Numbered from the stretch's first letter, positions 34,573 through 43,210 are shown. The stretch is 64,000 nucleotides of DNA from CAVSIP01 sp963728075 (GCA_963728075.1 CAVSIP010000003.1:248001-312000); one strand, 5' to 3'. Made by a program: numbers and translations. The notes: generated from the letters alone by a model not told the origin.

Positions 34573-35772
34573 ATGGAGTCAGCGCGGTGGGGGCCGTGGC
34601 TGCGCCGGGCGTCGGTGACCGCGGCGGCGACGGGCGTGACGCTCGTCGGCGCTGCGATCCCTGCACTCGCCGACGCCGGCCCGCAGGCCCTTCCCGAGCA
34701 CGCTGCGACGGCCGCTGCGCAGGCGAGTGCCTCCCCCGGCCGTCCGACCAACCCGGGCGCGTCTGCGGATGCGGGTAAGCCGGGCCAGCCGGGTGTCGGC
34801 AAGGGCCCGCAGGGCCAGCCGGGCTCTGGCGAGCGGTCTGGTCCTCCTGGCAACAACGGGACCATCAAGGTCTTCCAGGGATCCGACAGCGTCCCGCCGG
34901 GCCTGGGGAACGAGCCGCACGTCAGCTGTGTGTTCAGCGTTGCCTTCTACGGGTTCGACGCCGGGCAGACCGGGACGCTCGCCATCGCCCTGCAGTCGCC
35001 GACCGGCAGCCGTGGCGACGTGCTGCTGGCCCGTGCCGTCGACCTGACCAACGACGTCCGGGGCAGCGGCAACACCCTCGATGGCGTCGCCGGCCCGTTC
35101 AGCTTCGGTGCCGCAGACCTCGGCGGGGTGACGCCGCAGGCCCAGCAGGGCTACCACCTGCGGGTCATGTTCTACCCGGACGAAGCTCCGGGCGGTCCGA
35201 AGACGAAGGTCATCTGGTACCAGCCATGTGCCGGGGGCACCGGCGGCACGGGCGGCACCGGCGGCACCGGCGGCACCGGCGGCACCGGCGGCACGGGCGG
35301 CACGGCGGCACGGGCGGCACGGGGGCACCGGGCACCGGGCCCGGGCACCGGGCACCGGGGGCACCGGCGGCACGGGCACGGCACCGGCGGCCAGACGTCG
35401 CAGGGCGGCACCGCGCCGTCTGGCGGTGGCACGACCCCGCCGACCGGTGGCACGACCCCGCCGTCCGGTGGCACGACCCCGCCGTCCGGTGGGGGCGCGG
35501 TGACGGTGCCCGGGCAGGGTAGGCAAGTGGCACCGTCGGGTGGCACCCAGCCGGCGGGGTCCGGCAGGTCGGTCCGGCCGAGCGTGCTCGGCGAGCAGGT
35601 CACCCGCAGCGCTCCGGCCCCGGCCCGGGCGAGCGTGACCACGGCCGGCGAGTCCCTGCCGTACACCGGCGCTCGGGACGCGCTTGCGCTCACCTACGCC
35701 GCGCTGAGCCTGCTGGGTCTCGGCGCCGGGCTCGTCGCCGCCGGGCGGCGGCCGCGGCGTAGTAGTCCCTGA
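34573..35772 (+). CDS. LPYTG-anchored cell-surface protein with Gly-Gly-Thr repeat
   Basis: 399-residue sortase substrate. A signal peptide (about residues 1-34, cleavage near ALADA) is followed by a Gly/Pro-rich stretch and a beta-rich globular domain with cysteines (CVFSVAFYGFDAGQTG to IWYQPC, about 116-219). A GGT tandem repeat comes next, then a Gly/Thr/Pro linker. The C-terminus is a sortase signal SLPYTG, a hydrophobic helix and RRPRR. The GGT repeat is interrupted by Arg/His/Pro-rich residues that look like the same DNA repeat read in shifted frames. Expected on the cell wall; binding partner unknown. Confidence 0.85.
   Translation: MESARWGPWLRRASVTAAATGVTLVGAAIPALADAGPQALPEHAATAAAQASASPGRPTNPGASADAGKPGQPGVGKGPQGQPGSGERSGPPGNNGTIKVFQGSDSVPPGLGNEPHVSCVFSVAFYGFDAGQTGTLAIALQSPTGSRGDVLLARAVDLTNDVRGSGNTLDGVAGPFSFGAADLGGVTPQAQQGYHLRVMFYPDEAPGGPKTKVIWYQPCAGGTGGTGGTGGTGGTGGTGGTGGTAARAARGHRAPGPGTGHRGHRRHGHGTGGQTSQGGTAPSGGGTTPPTGGTTPPSGGTTPPSGGGAVTVPGQGRQVAPSGGTQPAGSGRSVRPSVLGEQVTRSAPAPARASVTTAGESLPYTGARDALALTYAALSLLGLGAGLVAAGRRPRRSSP
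35234..35400 (+). repeat. GGCGGCACC 9-bp tandem repeat with internal frame slips
   Basis: About nine near-perfect copies of GGCGGCACC/G run from 35234 to about 35310 in the Gly-Gly-Thr frame. From about 35305 to 35390 the same motif continues with lost or gained bases, so the frame becomes Ala-Ala-Arg/Gly-His-Arg before returning to GGT-type codons. This is typical of slippage in a GC-rich minisatellite. Confidence 0.8.
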
Positions 35773-35791
35773 CGGGCTCCTGCGTCGCCTC

Positions 35792-35829
35792 GCGGGCGTC
35801 GCACCGGATCCAGCCGGTGCGGCGCCCGC
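35792..35829 (+). terminator. Terminator after the LPYTG gene, 16-bp stem
   Basis: GCGGGCGTCGCACCGG (35792-35807) pairs with CCGGTGCGGCGCCCGC (35814-35829) around the loop ATCCAG, with one T-G wobble. It starts 20 bp after the stop codon and is followed by ACCCGTTTCC. Confidence 0.75.
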
Positions 35830-35954
35830 ACCCGTTTCCGGTCCCATTCGTCCCATGGCAACCTGACGCCACACCCGCTACGCTGAGTAACGCGCGTGCG
35901 CCAGCCGCCGGAGGGGAAGCCGGTGGACGTCACGCGGGAGAGCATGGTGTCGCC

Positions 35955-36176
35955 ATGGCGGATGAGCACCGCGGCGCCGGCCGCGAGGCGCCGCTCGCCG
36001 AGATGCGGTTCCTCACGGTCGCCGAGGTCGCCGCGCTCATGCGCGTCTCCAAGATGACGGTCTACCGCCTCGTCCACGGCGGCACGCTGCCCGCTGTCCG
36101 GGTCGGCCGCTCGTTCCGGGTGCCGGAGCAGGCCGTGCACGACTACCTGCGCAACGCCTTCATCGAAGCCGGCTGA
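35955..36176 (+). CDS. Small excisionase-family helix-turn-helix DNA-binding protein
   Basis: 73 residues, almost entirely a winged MerR/excisionase-type HTH: FLTVAEVAALMRVSKMTVYRLVHGGTLPAVRVGRSFRVPEQ. It matches in size and place the Streptomyces gene bdtA, a BldD target next to the AURKAIP1-domain gene (from memory). It likely acts as a transcription factor and not a phage excisionase, since no integrase is near. ATG 35955; a candidate -10 TACGCT lies upstream near 35880. The 182 bp before it also hold the terminator of the surface gene. Confidence 0.8.
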   Translation: MADEHRGAGREAPLAEMRFLTVAEVAALMRVSKMTVYRLVHGGTLPAVRVGRSFRVPEQAVHDYLRNAFIEAG

Positions 36177-36184
36177 CCCGCGGG

Positions 36185-36256
36185 TACGCTGGCTCTGCAC
36201 GGGCGCCAGCCGGCGGCCCGTTCAGCCTTGTCGACCCGACCCGTGAGGACTGCCCC
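36185..36256 (+). promoter_or_regulatory. Promoter and leader of the bS22 gene
   Basis: TACGCT at 36185-36190 is a -10 candidate. The leader of about 60 nt ends with GTGAGGAC (RBS GAGGA) before the GTG start at 36257. Confidence 0.4.
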
Positions 36257-36355
36257 GTGGGCTCCGTGATCAAGAAGCGCCGCAAGCGCATGGCCAAGAA
36301 GAAGCACCGCAAGCTGCTCAAGAAGACCCGCGTCCAGCGTCGTAACAAGAAGTAA
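36257..36355 (+). CDS. 30S ribosomal protein bS22 (AURKAIP1/COX24 domain)
   Basis: 32-residue, very basic peptide: starts GSVIKKRRKRMAKKKHRKLL and ends in TRVQRRNKK. Over half of its residues are Lys or Arg. This is the conserved actinobacterial AURKAIP1/COX24-domain protein, recognised as small-subunit protein bS22 in mycobacterial ribosomes. GTG start with GAGGA RBS. Its stop is 2 nt before the SAM hydrolase ATG, so the two are probably co-transcribed. Confidence 0.9.
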   Translation: MGSVIKKRRKRMAKKKHRKLLKKTRVQRRNKK

Positions 36356-36357
36356 CG

Positions 36358-37206
36358 ATGACGGCGGGGGCGACGACGGCCGACGGCGACCGCACGGTCT
36401 GGGTGACGTTCCTGTCCGACTACGGGCTCGACGACGTCTTCGTCGGCGTCTGCAAGGGCGTGCTCGCCCGGGTCGCACCGCACGTGCGGATCCTCGACGT
36501 CTGCCACCTGATCGCTCCCCAGGACGTCGTCCACGGCGCCACCGCCCTCGCCTCCGCGGTCCCCTACCTGCCGGTGGGCATCCACCTCGGGTTGGTCGAC
36601 CCGCTGCGCGAGGAGACCGTCCGCGGGATCGCCGTGCGCTGCGCCGACGGTTCGGTGTTCGTGGGTCCGGACAACGGCGTGCTGTCGATGGCGTGGCAGC
36701 AGGCGGGTGGTGCGACTGCGGCGTACGAGCTGACCAACGAGGACCTGTGGGGCACGGCGGCGACCCGCTCCTTCCGCGGCAGGGACGTGTTCGCCCCCGT
36801 GGCTGGTCACCTCGCCAACGGGGTGGATCTCGCCGAGGTGGGGCCCCAGCTCGACCTCGGCGGGCTCGTGCGGCTGGCGGTACCCCAGCCTACGGTCGAC
36901 GAGGACCACGTGCACGCGGAGATCGTGAGCGTCGACCACTTCGGCAACCTGGCGCTCAACTGTCGGCGCAGCGACCTGGAGGCCGCGGGGATCGTGCTCG
37001 GCGACACCGTGGAGGTACGGGCCCAGGGCCGCTCACACAACGTGCCCTTCCGGCCGTCCGTCGGGGATCTCGTCCCCGGTCGCCTCGGGGTGTGCGAAGA
37101 CTCCTTCCGCTCGGTGATCCTCGCGGTGAACCGCGGGCACGCGGCCACGTCGTTGCGGATCGGTCGCGGTGACCCCGTGGTCGTCGCCCGGCTGCCACAG
37201 GGCTGA
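36358..37206 (+). CDS. S-adenosyl-L-methionine hydrolase (adenosine-forming), DUF62 family
   Basis: 282 residues of the fluorinase/chlorinase/DUF62 superfamily, whose ordinary members hydrolyse SAM to adenosine and methionine. Family hallmarks are FLSDYGLDDVFVGVCKGVL (SAM-binding Asp), VHGATALASAVPYLPVGIHLGLVDP, FVGPDNGVLS and the C-terminal DHFGNLALN. No halogen-binding 23-residue insertion typical of fluorinases is visible, so a hydrolase is the conservative call. Starts 2 nt after the bS22 gene. Confidence 0.88.
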   Translation: MTAGATTADGDRTVWVTFLSDYGLDDVFVGVCKGVLARVAPHVRILDVCHLIAPQDVVHGATALASAVPYLPVGIHLGLVDPLREETVRGIAVRCADGSVFVGPDNGVLSMAWQQAGGATAAYELTNEDLWGTAATRSFRGRDVFAPVAGHLANGVDLAEVGPQLDLGGLVRLAVPQPTVDEDHVHAEIVSVDHFGNLALNCRRSDLEAAGIVLGDTVEVRAQGRSHNVPFRPSVGDLVPGRLGVCEDSFRSVILAVNRGHAATSLRIGRGDPVVVARLPQG

Positions 37207-37247
37207 CGCGCCGCGGCAGTCCCCTGTTCCGCCTGGGTTACCGCTGG

Positions 37248-37319
37248 TAGCATCTGGACGTCCGCCATCGTCCGGCCCAGCCTGTCGTCGGTGTCCACGA
37301 CCGCTTCTCCGGAGCCCGC
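37248..37319 (+). promoter_or_regulatory. Candidate promoter of the epimerase gene
   Basis: TAGCAT at 37248-37253 is a -10 candidate. The leader of about 60 nt ends in CCGGAGCCC just before the ATG at 37320. Confidence 0.4.
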
Positions 37320-38357
37320 ATGAAGCCTCGCGTCGTTCTCGTCACCGGCGTCTCCCGGCATCTCGGAGCGCGGCTCGCCGGCCTGCTGCAGGCGGACCCC
37401 TCACTGGAGAAGGTCATCGGCGTCGACGTCGTGCCACCGCGGCAGCCGCTCGGGCGGATGGAGTTCGTCCGCGCCGACATCCGCAACCCGATCATCGCCA
37501 AGGTCATCGCGACCTCCGAGGTCGACACCGTGGTGCACATGAGCGTCATCGCCACGCCCTTCGGCGCCGGCGGGCGTACGGCGATGAAGGAGATCAACGT
37601 CATCGGCACCATGCAGCTGCTCGCTGCGTGCCAGAAGGCACCGAGCCTGCGCCGGCTCGTGGTCAAGTCGACGACGGCCGTGTACGGCTCGAGCCCGCGC
37701 GACCCGGCGCTGTTCACCGAGGAGATGGAGCCCAAGTCCCTGCCGCGCTCCGGGTACTCCAAGGACGCGTTCGAGGTCGAGGGCTACGTGCGCGGCTTCG
37801 GCCGTCGCCGCCCGGACGTCGACGTCACCATGCTGCGGTTCGCGAACTTCATGGGCCCGAGCATCGACAGCCCCCTCACCAGGTACTTCTCCCTGCCGGT
37901 GGTCCCCACCGTGCTGGGCTACGACCCGCGGCTGCAGTTCATCCACGAGGACGACGGCATCGAGGTGCTGCGGCGGGCGGTCCTCGAGGAGCACCCCGGC
38001 GTGTTCAACGTCTCCGGCGACGGTGTGCTCCTGCTGTCGCAGGCCATCCGCAAGGCCGGCCGGCCCGAGCTGCCGGTGGCCTCACCCGCCGTGTCCCTGC
38101 TGGGCTCGGTGCTGCGCCGAGCCGGCCTGGTCGACTTCTCCCCGGAGCAGCTGGCCTTCCTGGAACACGGTCGCGGGGTCGACATCACCCGGCTCACCGC
38201 CGAGATGGGCTACCAGCCGGCGTACTCCACGGCGGAGGCGTTCAGCGACTTCGTCAACGCCAGGCTGCCGCGGCGGCTGGTCACCCCGGCGCGGGCGAGC
38301 GCCGCGGAGGCGACGGTGCGCGCAACGCTCGAGCGGAGGAGGACGGCTCATGCCTGA
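37320..38357 (+). CDS. NAD-dependent epimerase/dehydratase family protein (extended SDR)
   Basis: 345 residues. The N-terminal VVLVTGVSRHLGARLAG is a variant of the TGxxGxxG dinucleotide motif. STTAVYGSSP and the catalytic pair Tyr/Lys in SGYSKDAFE follow, then RFANFMGPSIDSP. The family covers UDP-sugar epimerases and other oxidoreductases; the exact substrate is unclear. It overlaps the acyltransferase gene by 8 nt, suggesting a role in envelope lipid or sugar metabolism. Confidence 0.8.
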   Translation: MKPRVVLVTGVSRHLGARLAGLLQADPSLEKVIGVDVVPPRQPLGRMEFVRADIRNPIIAKVIATSEVDTVVHMSVIATPFGAGGRTAMKEINVIGTMQLLAACQKAPSLRRLVVKSTTAVYGSSPRDPALFTEEMEPKSLPRSGYSKDAFEVEGYVRGFGRRRPDVDVTMLRFANFMGPSIDSPLTRYFSLPVVPTVLGYDPRLQFIHEDDGIEVLRRAVLEEHPGVFNVSGDGVLLLSQAIRKAGRPELPVASPAVSLLGSVLRRAGLVDFSPEQLAFLEHGRGVDITRLTAEMGYQPAYSTAEAFSDFVNARLPRRLVTPARASAAEATVRATLERRRTAHA

Positions 38358-39303
38358 GGCCCGGGTGATCCCCCTCGACGGCCGGGACCCGGCGCGGCAG
38401 CGGGACGCCGGCCGCCGGACCCGCCCGCTGCCCGTACCCGAGCGGGCGGAGGCGCCGCCGCCGGACATGCCGGACTGGGAGCGCACGGTCGCCGGAGCCC
38501 TGGCGTTCCTGCGTCGGCGGATCACCGGCGACTACGACATCGACGAGTTCGGCTTCGACGCCGACCTCAACGACAACGTCTACATGAACCTGTTCCGGCC
38601 GCTGTACGACAAGTACTTCCGGGTCGAGGTGCGCGGCGTGGAGAACATCCCCGCCGACCGGGGCGCGCTGGTCGTCGCCAACCACTCCGGCACGGTGCCG
38701 GTGGACGCGGTGATGACCCAGCTCGCGATCCTCGACCACACCGGCCGGCACCTGCGGATGCTGGGCGCGGACCTGGTCTTCCGCCTGCCCCTCATCGCGC
38801 CCATGGCGCGCAAGGGTGGGGCCACGCTGGCCTGCAACCCCGATGCCGAGCGGCTGCTGTCGAAGGGCGAGCTCGCCGGGGTCTGGCCGGAGGGTTTCAA
38901 GGGCATCGGCAAGCCGTTCAGCGAGCGTTACAAGCTGCAGCGCTTCGGCCGGGGCGGGTTCGTCTCCGCCGCGATGCGTACCGGCGCACCGATCGTCCCG
39001 TGCTCCATCGTGGGCGCCGAGGAGATCTACCCGATCGTCGGCAACGTCAAGACGCTCGCGCGGCTGTTCGGCCTGCCCTACCTGCCGGTGACGCCCACCT
39101 TCCCGTGGCTCGGTCCGCTCGGCATGGTGCCCCTGCCGTCGAAGTGGATCATCGAGTTCGGGGAGCCGCTGGAGACGGCCGACTACGGCGACGGCGCCGC
39201 CGACGACCCGATGCTCGTCTTCAACCTCACCGACCAGGTGCGCGAGACGATCCAGCAGACGCTCTACCGCCTGCTCATGCAGCGCCGCAGCGTCTTCTTC
39301 TAG
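38350..39303 (+). CDS. Lysophospholipid acyltransferase (PlsC-like)
   Basis: 317 residues. Conserved blocks are LVVANHSGTVPVDAVMTQL, LGADLVFRLPLIAPMARKGGATLA, GVWPEGFKGIGKPFSERYKLQRFGRGGF (cut here in spirit: WPEGFKG) and APIVPCSIVGAEEIYP. The His-Asp pair lies in NHSGTVPVD with a spacing wider than the textbook HX4D, a feature of the actinobacterial/DAGAT-like branch. It should acylate a glycerolipid at the membrane. It overlaps the epimerase gene and ends 4 nt into the convergent HAD gene. Confidence 0.82.
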   Translation: MPEARVIPLDGRDPARQRDAGRRTRPLPVPERAEAPPPDMPDWERTVAGALAFLRRRITGDYDIDEFGFDADLNDNVYMNLFRPLYDKYFRVEVRGVENIPADRGALVVANHSGTVPVDAVMTQLAILDHTGRHLRMLGADLVFRLPLIAPMARKGGATLACNPDAERLLSKGELAGVWPEGFKGIGKPFSERYKLQRFGRGGFVSAAMRTGAPIVPCSIVGAEEIYPIVGNVKTLARLFGLPYLPVTPTFPWLGPLGMVPLPSKWIIEFGEPLETADYGDGAADDPMLVFNLTDQVRETIQQTLYRLLMQRRSVFF

Positions 39304-40235
39304 CCTGGCAGCAGCCGTCGGGCGCTCGACACGGCCTCGGCGACCGTCCGGGCCCGGCGCCGACGCCGTCGGTTGAGGACGATGCCCGTGGCGATGCCGC
39401 CGGCGACCGCACCGGTGCCGGCGACGGCGGGGATGCCGATGAGCGCGGCCCGCCGCCCGGTCCGGAAGTCGCGGATCTCCCACCCGCGCTCGCGGGCGAC
39501 GCGGCGCAGCGCCGCGTCGGGGTTGACGGCGACCGGGTGGCCGACGAGCTCCAGCATGGGGACGTCGTTGGCGGAGTCGCTGTACGCCGCGCACCGGGAC
39601 AGGTCCAGGCCCTCGCGCTCGGCCAGCGCCCGCAGCGCCTCAGCCTTGGCGGGGCCGTGCAACGGCTCGCCGACCAGCCGGCCGGTGTACACGCCGTCCT
39701 CGACCTCCGACACCGTGCCCAGAGCACCGGTGAGCCCGAGCCGCCGGGAGATGATGCGAGCCAGCTCGACCGGGGCGGCGGTGACCAGCCAGACCCGCTG
39801 GCCGGCGTCGAGGTGCAGCTGCGCCAGAGCACGCGTCCCCGACCAGATGCGCTCGGCCATGAGCTCGTCGTAGATCTCCTCCCCGAGCCGCACGACATCG
39901 CTGACCTTGTGGCCGGCGACGAAGGCGAGGGCCGCCTCCTTGGCCTGGTCCATGTGGCCCAGGTCCTCGGTGCCACCCACCCGGAAGACCACCTGCTGCC
40001 AGGCGAACCGGGCCAGGTCCCGGGTGGTGAAGAACTTCCGGCTCGCCAGGCCGCGGGCGAAGTGGTAGATCGATGCGCCCTGCATCATCGTGTTGTCCAC
40101 GTCGAAGAAGGCAGCCGCGGTGGGGTCCGGAGGGACCCGCAGGCTCGCCTCGACCTCTGCGGCCGCGGCCGAGGCCGCGCCGGCGAGCACGGCTCTGGCG
40201 CCGTCGTTCCGCCGTCCGAACACCGACTTCCTCAC
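39300..40235 (-). CDS. HAD-IB family phosphatase (SerB/CicA-like) with C-terminal membrane helix
   Basis: 311 residues. The catalytic DxD is in AFFDVDNTMMQGAS (about residues 41-54). The LVTAAP motif II, KAEALRALAE and SDSANDVPML motif IV follow. A C-terminal hydrophobic segment (IGIPAVAGTGAVAGGIATGIV) with an Arg cluster after it would tether it to the membrane. Members act as phosphoserine-type or lipid phosphate phosphatases. Its convergent pairing with an acyltransferase is common in actinomycetes and suggests a phospholipid role, but the substrate is not shown. Confidence 0.82.
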   Translation of the reverse strand: MRKSVFGRRNDGARAVLAGAASAAAAEVEASLRVPPDPTAAAFFDVDNTMMQGASIYHFARGLASRKFFTTRDLARFAWQQVVFRVGGTEDLGHMDQAKEAALAFVAGHKVSDVVRLGEEIYDELMAERIWSGTRALAQLHLDAGQRVWLVTAAPVELARIISRRLGLTGALGTVSEVEDGVYTGRLVGEPLHGPAKAEALRALAEREGLDLSRCAAYSDSANDVPMLELVGHPVAVNPDAALRRVARERGWEIRDFRTGRRAALIGIPAVAGTGAVAGGIATGIVLNRRRRRRARTVAEAVSSARRLLPG

Positions 40236-40273
40236 CTGTCCCTGGGCCTGGGCGCGAGCACAGCGTACTCAAA

Positions 40274-40313
40274 CGCCGAGCCCCGGCTGCGAGGTCGCAG
40301 CCGGGGCTCGGCG
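40274..40313 (-). terminator. Strong terminator after the LPHTG gene, perfect 17-bp stem
   Basis: CGCCGAGCCCCGGCTGC (40274-40290) and its exact complement (40297-40313) flank the loop GAGGTC. On the minus strand it lies 15 bp past the LPHTG gene stop and is followed by TTTGAG. The stem is the longest perfect hairpin of the window. Confidence 0.85.
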
Positions 40314-40328
40314 GGGTGGTACGTCAGG

Positions 40329-41753
40329 TCAGCCGATGAACCGGCGGCGGACCAGCCCGGCGGCCAGCATGAGCCCCAGGCCGCCGCCCGCGATGAGCGG
40401 CAGGTTCGCCCCCGTGTGCGGGAGCGCGGCCGGACGGGCCATCACGACGGGCGTCATCTCGGCACGTGCCTCGGCGGTGGTGCCGCCCAGCTTCACCTGC
40501 AGCAGCGGCTTGGCTGCCGCGGCGGCGTTGGTGGAGGTGCCGACACCGGAGATCGGCGGTGACAGGGTGATGGTGAGCGCGCCGCCGGTGGCCTTCGCGT
40601 ACTTGCCGTCGGCGCTGACCTCCTTGTGGCCGGCCGCCGGCTCGATCGACACCCCGATCTGGCTGAGCAGGCTGTTGATCGCGTCCGAGACCTGCGCGAG
40701 GCCGGCGTCGACCTGCTGCACGACCGAGCTCGGCAGGCCGCCGACGGTCAGGCCGAGACCCTTGGCGTCGAGGGTGACCCCGAGGACGCTCTTGCCGATG
40801 GTGGCGTCGGCGATCACCGGGTTGTACGTGGCGTCCGCGCCGCCGTCCTTGCCGTTGGCGAACGCGGTTGCGTCGCTGGCGAACCCGTCGACGTGCACGA
40901 GGCCGCCGAGGATGTCCAGGCCGACGAGCTTGACGTGGGCCGCGGAGGACTCGCCGTCGCGGACCTGGGCGATCGTCTGCTTCGCGTCGAGCAGGTCCAG
41001 CTTGACGAGTGCGCCGTTCTCGATCTGGGCGAGCAGGCCGGGGATCTGCGCGTTCAGGTTCCGCAGGGCCTGCTCCACCTGCGCGGCGGTGCCGGTCGGG
41101 TCGTTCTGCGCGACCGGCTGGAGAACCGGCTGCAGCCCGTCGATGACCTGGTTGATGGCGTCCTGCGTCTGGGTGGCGACCTGCGAGTAGCCGTCGTTGA
41201 GCGGGCTGAGGATGTCTGCGGGCAGGATGTCGGCGAGCTTGGCCAGGCTCGCGTTCGCGAGCTGCGCCGAGGTGGCGTTGTCGACGACACCGGTGACGGC
41301 ACCGGACAGCTCACCGGCACCGCCGGAGCCGAGCGGGTTCGCGGGCAGCTCGCCCAGCGCGTCCTTGGCCGTACGCTTCGCGAGGTCGACCTTGATGGTC
41401 CGGTGCAGCATGCCCAGCGGGGCGTTGTCGCCCTCGACCAGGGTGCCGCTGGCGAGGCCTGCGAAGCCCTCGCTGGTGTTCTTCACCGTGCCCTTGAGCG
41501 CATCGTGCAGAGCGGTGCCGTGCGCGCTGATGAGTCCGAGCGCGACCGCGTTGGTCCCCAGACCGGGGACGTCGGTCGGGAGGTTCAGCGCGATCTGGAC
41601 CACGTCGCCCTGGGTGGCGGCGGAGTAGAACCCGGGGGCGGCGTCGGTGGCCGCCCCGGCCGGGGCCGCCAGGCCCACCCCGGCGAGCGTGGTGGCGCTG
41701 GCCACGGCCAGCGCGCTGGCGGCGAGCCCGCGCCGCCGGAACGACCTCGTCAT
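40329..41753 (-). CDS. LPHTG-anchored secreted protein
   Basis: 474-residue sortase substrate. The signal peptide (MTRSFRRRGLAAS..., cleavage near PAGAA, about residue 36) leads to a long, repeat-poor Ala/Gly/Leu-rich region. That region has alternating beta-like and amphipathic segments (ADATYNPVIADATIGKS, GVTLDAKGLGLTVGGLP). The C-terminus has ALPHTG, a hydrophobic helix and RRRF. ATG 41753 is chosen for its twin-Arg-like charged start and GGGGG at 8 nt; a GTG seven codons upstream exists. Similar choice-of-anchor proteins occur in actinomycetes. Function unknown. Confidence 0.8.
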   Translation of the reverse strand: MTRSFRRRGLAASALAVASATTLAGVGLAAPAGAATDAAPGFYSAATQGDVVQIALNLPTDVPGLGTNAVALGLISAHGTALHDALKGTVKNTSEGFAGLASGTLVEGDNAPLGMLHRTIKVDLAKRTAKDALGELPANPLGSGGAGELSGAVTGVVDNATSAQLANASLAKLADILPADILSPLNDGYSQVATQTQDAINQVIDGLQPVLQPVAQNDPTGTAAQVEQALRNLNAQIPGLLAQIENGALVKLDLLDAKQTIAQVRDGESSAAHVKLVGLDILGGLVHVDGFASDATAFANGKDGGADATYNPVIADATIGKSVLGVTLDAKGLGLTVGGLPSSVVQQVDAGLAQVSDAINSLLSQIGVSIEPAAGHKEVSADGKYAKATGGALTITLSPPISGVGTSTNAAAAAKPLLQVKLGGTTAEARAEMTPVVMARPAALPHTGANLPLIAGGGLGLMLAAGLVRRRFIG

Positions 41754-41851
41754 GCGAAGTACCCCCAAATCCACCTAAATGGTGATCGGACGGATCGTAG
41801 CGACACACCGTGACCATGCCTAGACCGGTTGTGGTCGTCGCCTTGCCGGGG

Positions 41852-41879
41852 GTAACGAGGGCGAAAGGTAAAGGTTGCG
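41852..41879 (-). promoter_or_regulatory. Candidate sigma-BldN promoter of the LPHTG gene
   Basis: On the minus strand CGCAAC (forward 41874-41879), 16 nt, CGTTAC (forward 41852-41857). I recall the Streptomyces sigma-BldN consensus as CGTAAC-N16-CGTTGA, so this has one mismatch in the -35 and two in the -10 with exact spacing. It would give a leader of about 95 nt. Confidence 0.4.
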
Positions 41880-41898
41880 GCCGTTTCAGAGAGAATTC

Positions 41899-43155
41899 TC
41901 AGCCGAGGCCGGGGAGCGGCAGCGACGACACGGTCGGCAGCGGCTCGGTGCTCGTCGAGGACGCCGACGGCAGCACCGAGCCCACCGTGCCGGTCACGTC
42001 ACCCAGCAGGGACGACGTCGAGGGCTGCGGCAGAAGTGAGGACGTCGAAGGCAGTGGCACGCTGGTCGTGCCGGACGAGGTCGTGGACGTGGGCAGCGGC
42101 AGCGTCGCGCTCGTCGACGCCGACGGCTGAGGCAGTACCGACGAGGTGGACGGCAGCGGCAGGTTGCCGACGACGCCACCCACCGTCGAGCCGAGGTCCG
42201 AGCCGGTGGACACGCCGGTGGAGGGCAGCGGCTGGGTGCCCCCGGTGCCCAGCGGCGGCGAGGACGACCCGGACCCGGGGGAGGCGGTCAGGGTGGGCGT
42301 CGGCGTCAGGGACGTCGTGGGCACCGAGCCGCCGGGCAGGACCCCGATGCGATCGCTGTCCGCAGCACTCGGGCTCGGGCAGGAGGCTCCGCAGTCGGCG
42401 GCCTGCTGCAGCGCCTCGGCCCGCCCGTCCACCAGGCGCAGCAGGGACAGCGAGCGCTGCGCGGCCGCCTGTTCCGGGTTGCTGAGGTCGGGGAGCAGCG
42501 CCGACAGGTCCGCCACCTGGCGGCCGGCGAAGTGCTGCAGCGTGGCGAGCGCGGCTGCGCGGTCGTCCGCGGCGAACGACTTCGTCAGCTCGCGGCTGCC
42601 GGCCAGCGTCTCGTCGTCCATCGCCCTCAGGGTGGACACGATCCGGTCGGTCGACGCGCCGTCGGCCACCAGCTGCTGGACCTCGTGGAGCCGGGCGCGC
42701 GCGAAGTCCAGGTGTCGCGAGCCGCGGTCGTAGTCGCCGAAGGTCAGCTGGAGCTGCACCGCCTCGGTGGCCTGCTTGATCGGGTAGAACGCGTCGCCCG
42801 GCAGGGACCTGCTCGCCGCCGTACCCACCCCGGCGAACGCGACCACGCCCGCCAGCGCACCGGTCGCGACAGCGGCGGTCCGGCGTGCGCGCCAGCTGCC
42901 GGCCCACTCCCGGGCACGGTCCGAGCCGCGCTGGGCGGGCACGCCCTGGACGGCCGCGACGGCGACGAGTCGCTGGCGCAGCGCAGTGCGGAACTGGGGG
43001 TCCGGGGCGCCGTCCACCGGGAGGTCCTGCAGCGCCGTCGCGAGGCGCTCGAGCTGCGCGAGCTGCGGGTCGTCCGTACGCGCCCCGTCGTCGAGCAGCC
43101 GCGCGAGCTCCTCCCCGCGACGGTGGGACGGCAGCAGTGCCAGCGGTCCGTTCAC
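41899..43155 (-). CDS. DUF5667-type membrane protein at the anti-sigma (RsbN) position
   Basis: About 418 residues. A cytoplasmic N-terminal domain of roughly 95 residues precedes one transmembrane helix (about 93-113, AAVATGALAGVVAFAGVG). An extracytoplasmic DUF5667 helical domain (LPGDAFYPIKQATEAVQLQLT) and a long Ser/Thr/Pro/Leu low-complexity tail follow. It is immediately downstream of the BldN-like sigma gene, the place of anti-sigma RsbN in Streptomyces. The GTG at 43155 has GGAGG at 8 nt; a GTG at 43164 would overlap its own RBS. Anti-sigma role is inferred from topology and context. Confidence 0.7.
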   Translation of the reverse strand: MNGPLALLPSHRRGEELARLLDDGARTDDPQLAQLERLATALQDLPVDGAPDPQFRTALRQRLVAVAAVQGVPAQRGSDRAREWAGSWRARRTAAVATGALAGVVAFAGVGTAASRSLPGDAFYPIKQATEAVQLQLTFGDYDRGSRHLDFARARLHEVQQLVADGASTDRIVSTLRAMDDETLAGSRELTKSFAADDRAAALATLQHFAGRQVADLSALLPDLSNPEQAAAQRSLSLLRLVDGRAEALQQAADCGASCPSPSAADSDRIGVLPGGSVPTTSLTPTPTLTASPGSGSSSPPLGTGGTQPLPSTGVSTGSDLGSTVGGVVGNLPLPSTSSVLPQPSASTSATLPLPTSTTSSGTTSVPLPSTSSLLPQPSTSSLLGDVTGTVGSVLPSASSTSTEPLPTVSSLPLPGLG

Positions 43156-43210
43156 GCCGACCACCTCCCCGAGCCGCGGTGCACCTGTGCCGGGCGCCGC
43201 TTCACTGCAC

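Noticed and set aside
35234..35400. CRISPR-like direct repeats
   Set aside because: The 9-bp units have no spacers and encode Gly-Gly-Thr in a surface protein.
35955..36176. Phage excisionase / integrated element
   Set aside because: No integrase, att-like repeats or other phage genes are near, and the small HTH gene sits in its conserved chromosomal place.
36358..37206. Fluorinase/chlorinase
   Set aside because: The protein lacks the extra halide-pocket insertion I would expect and sits in a housekeeping context. A SAM hydrolase is the plain reading.
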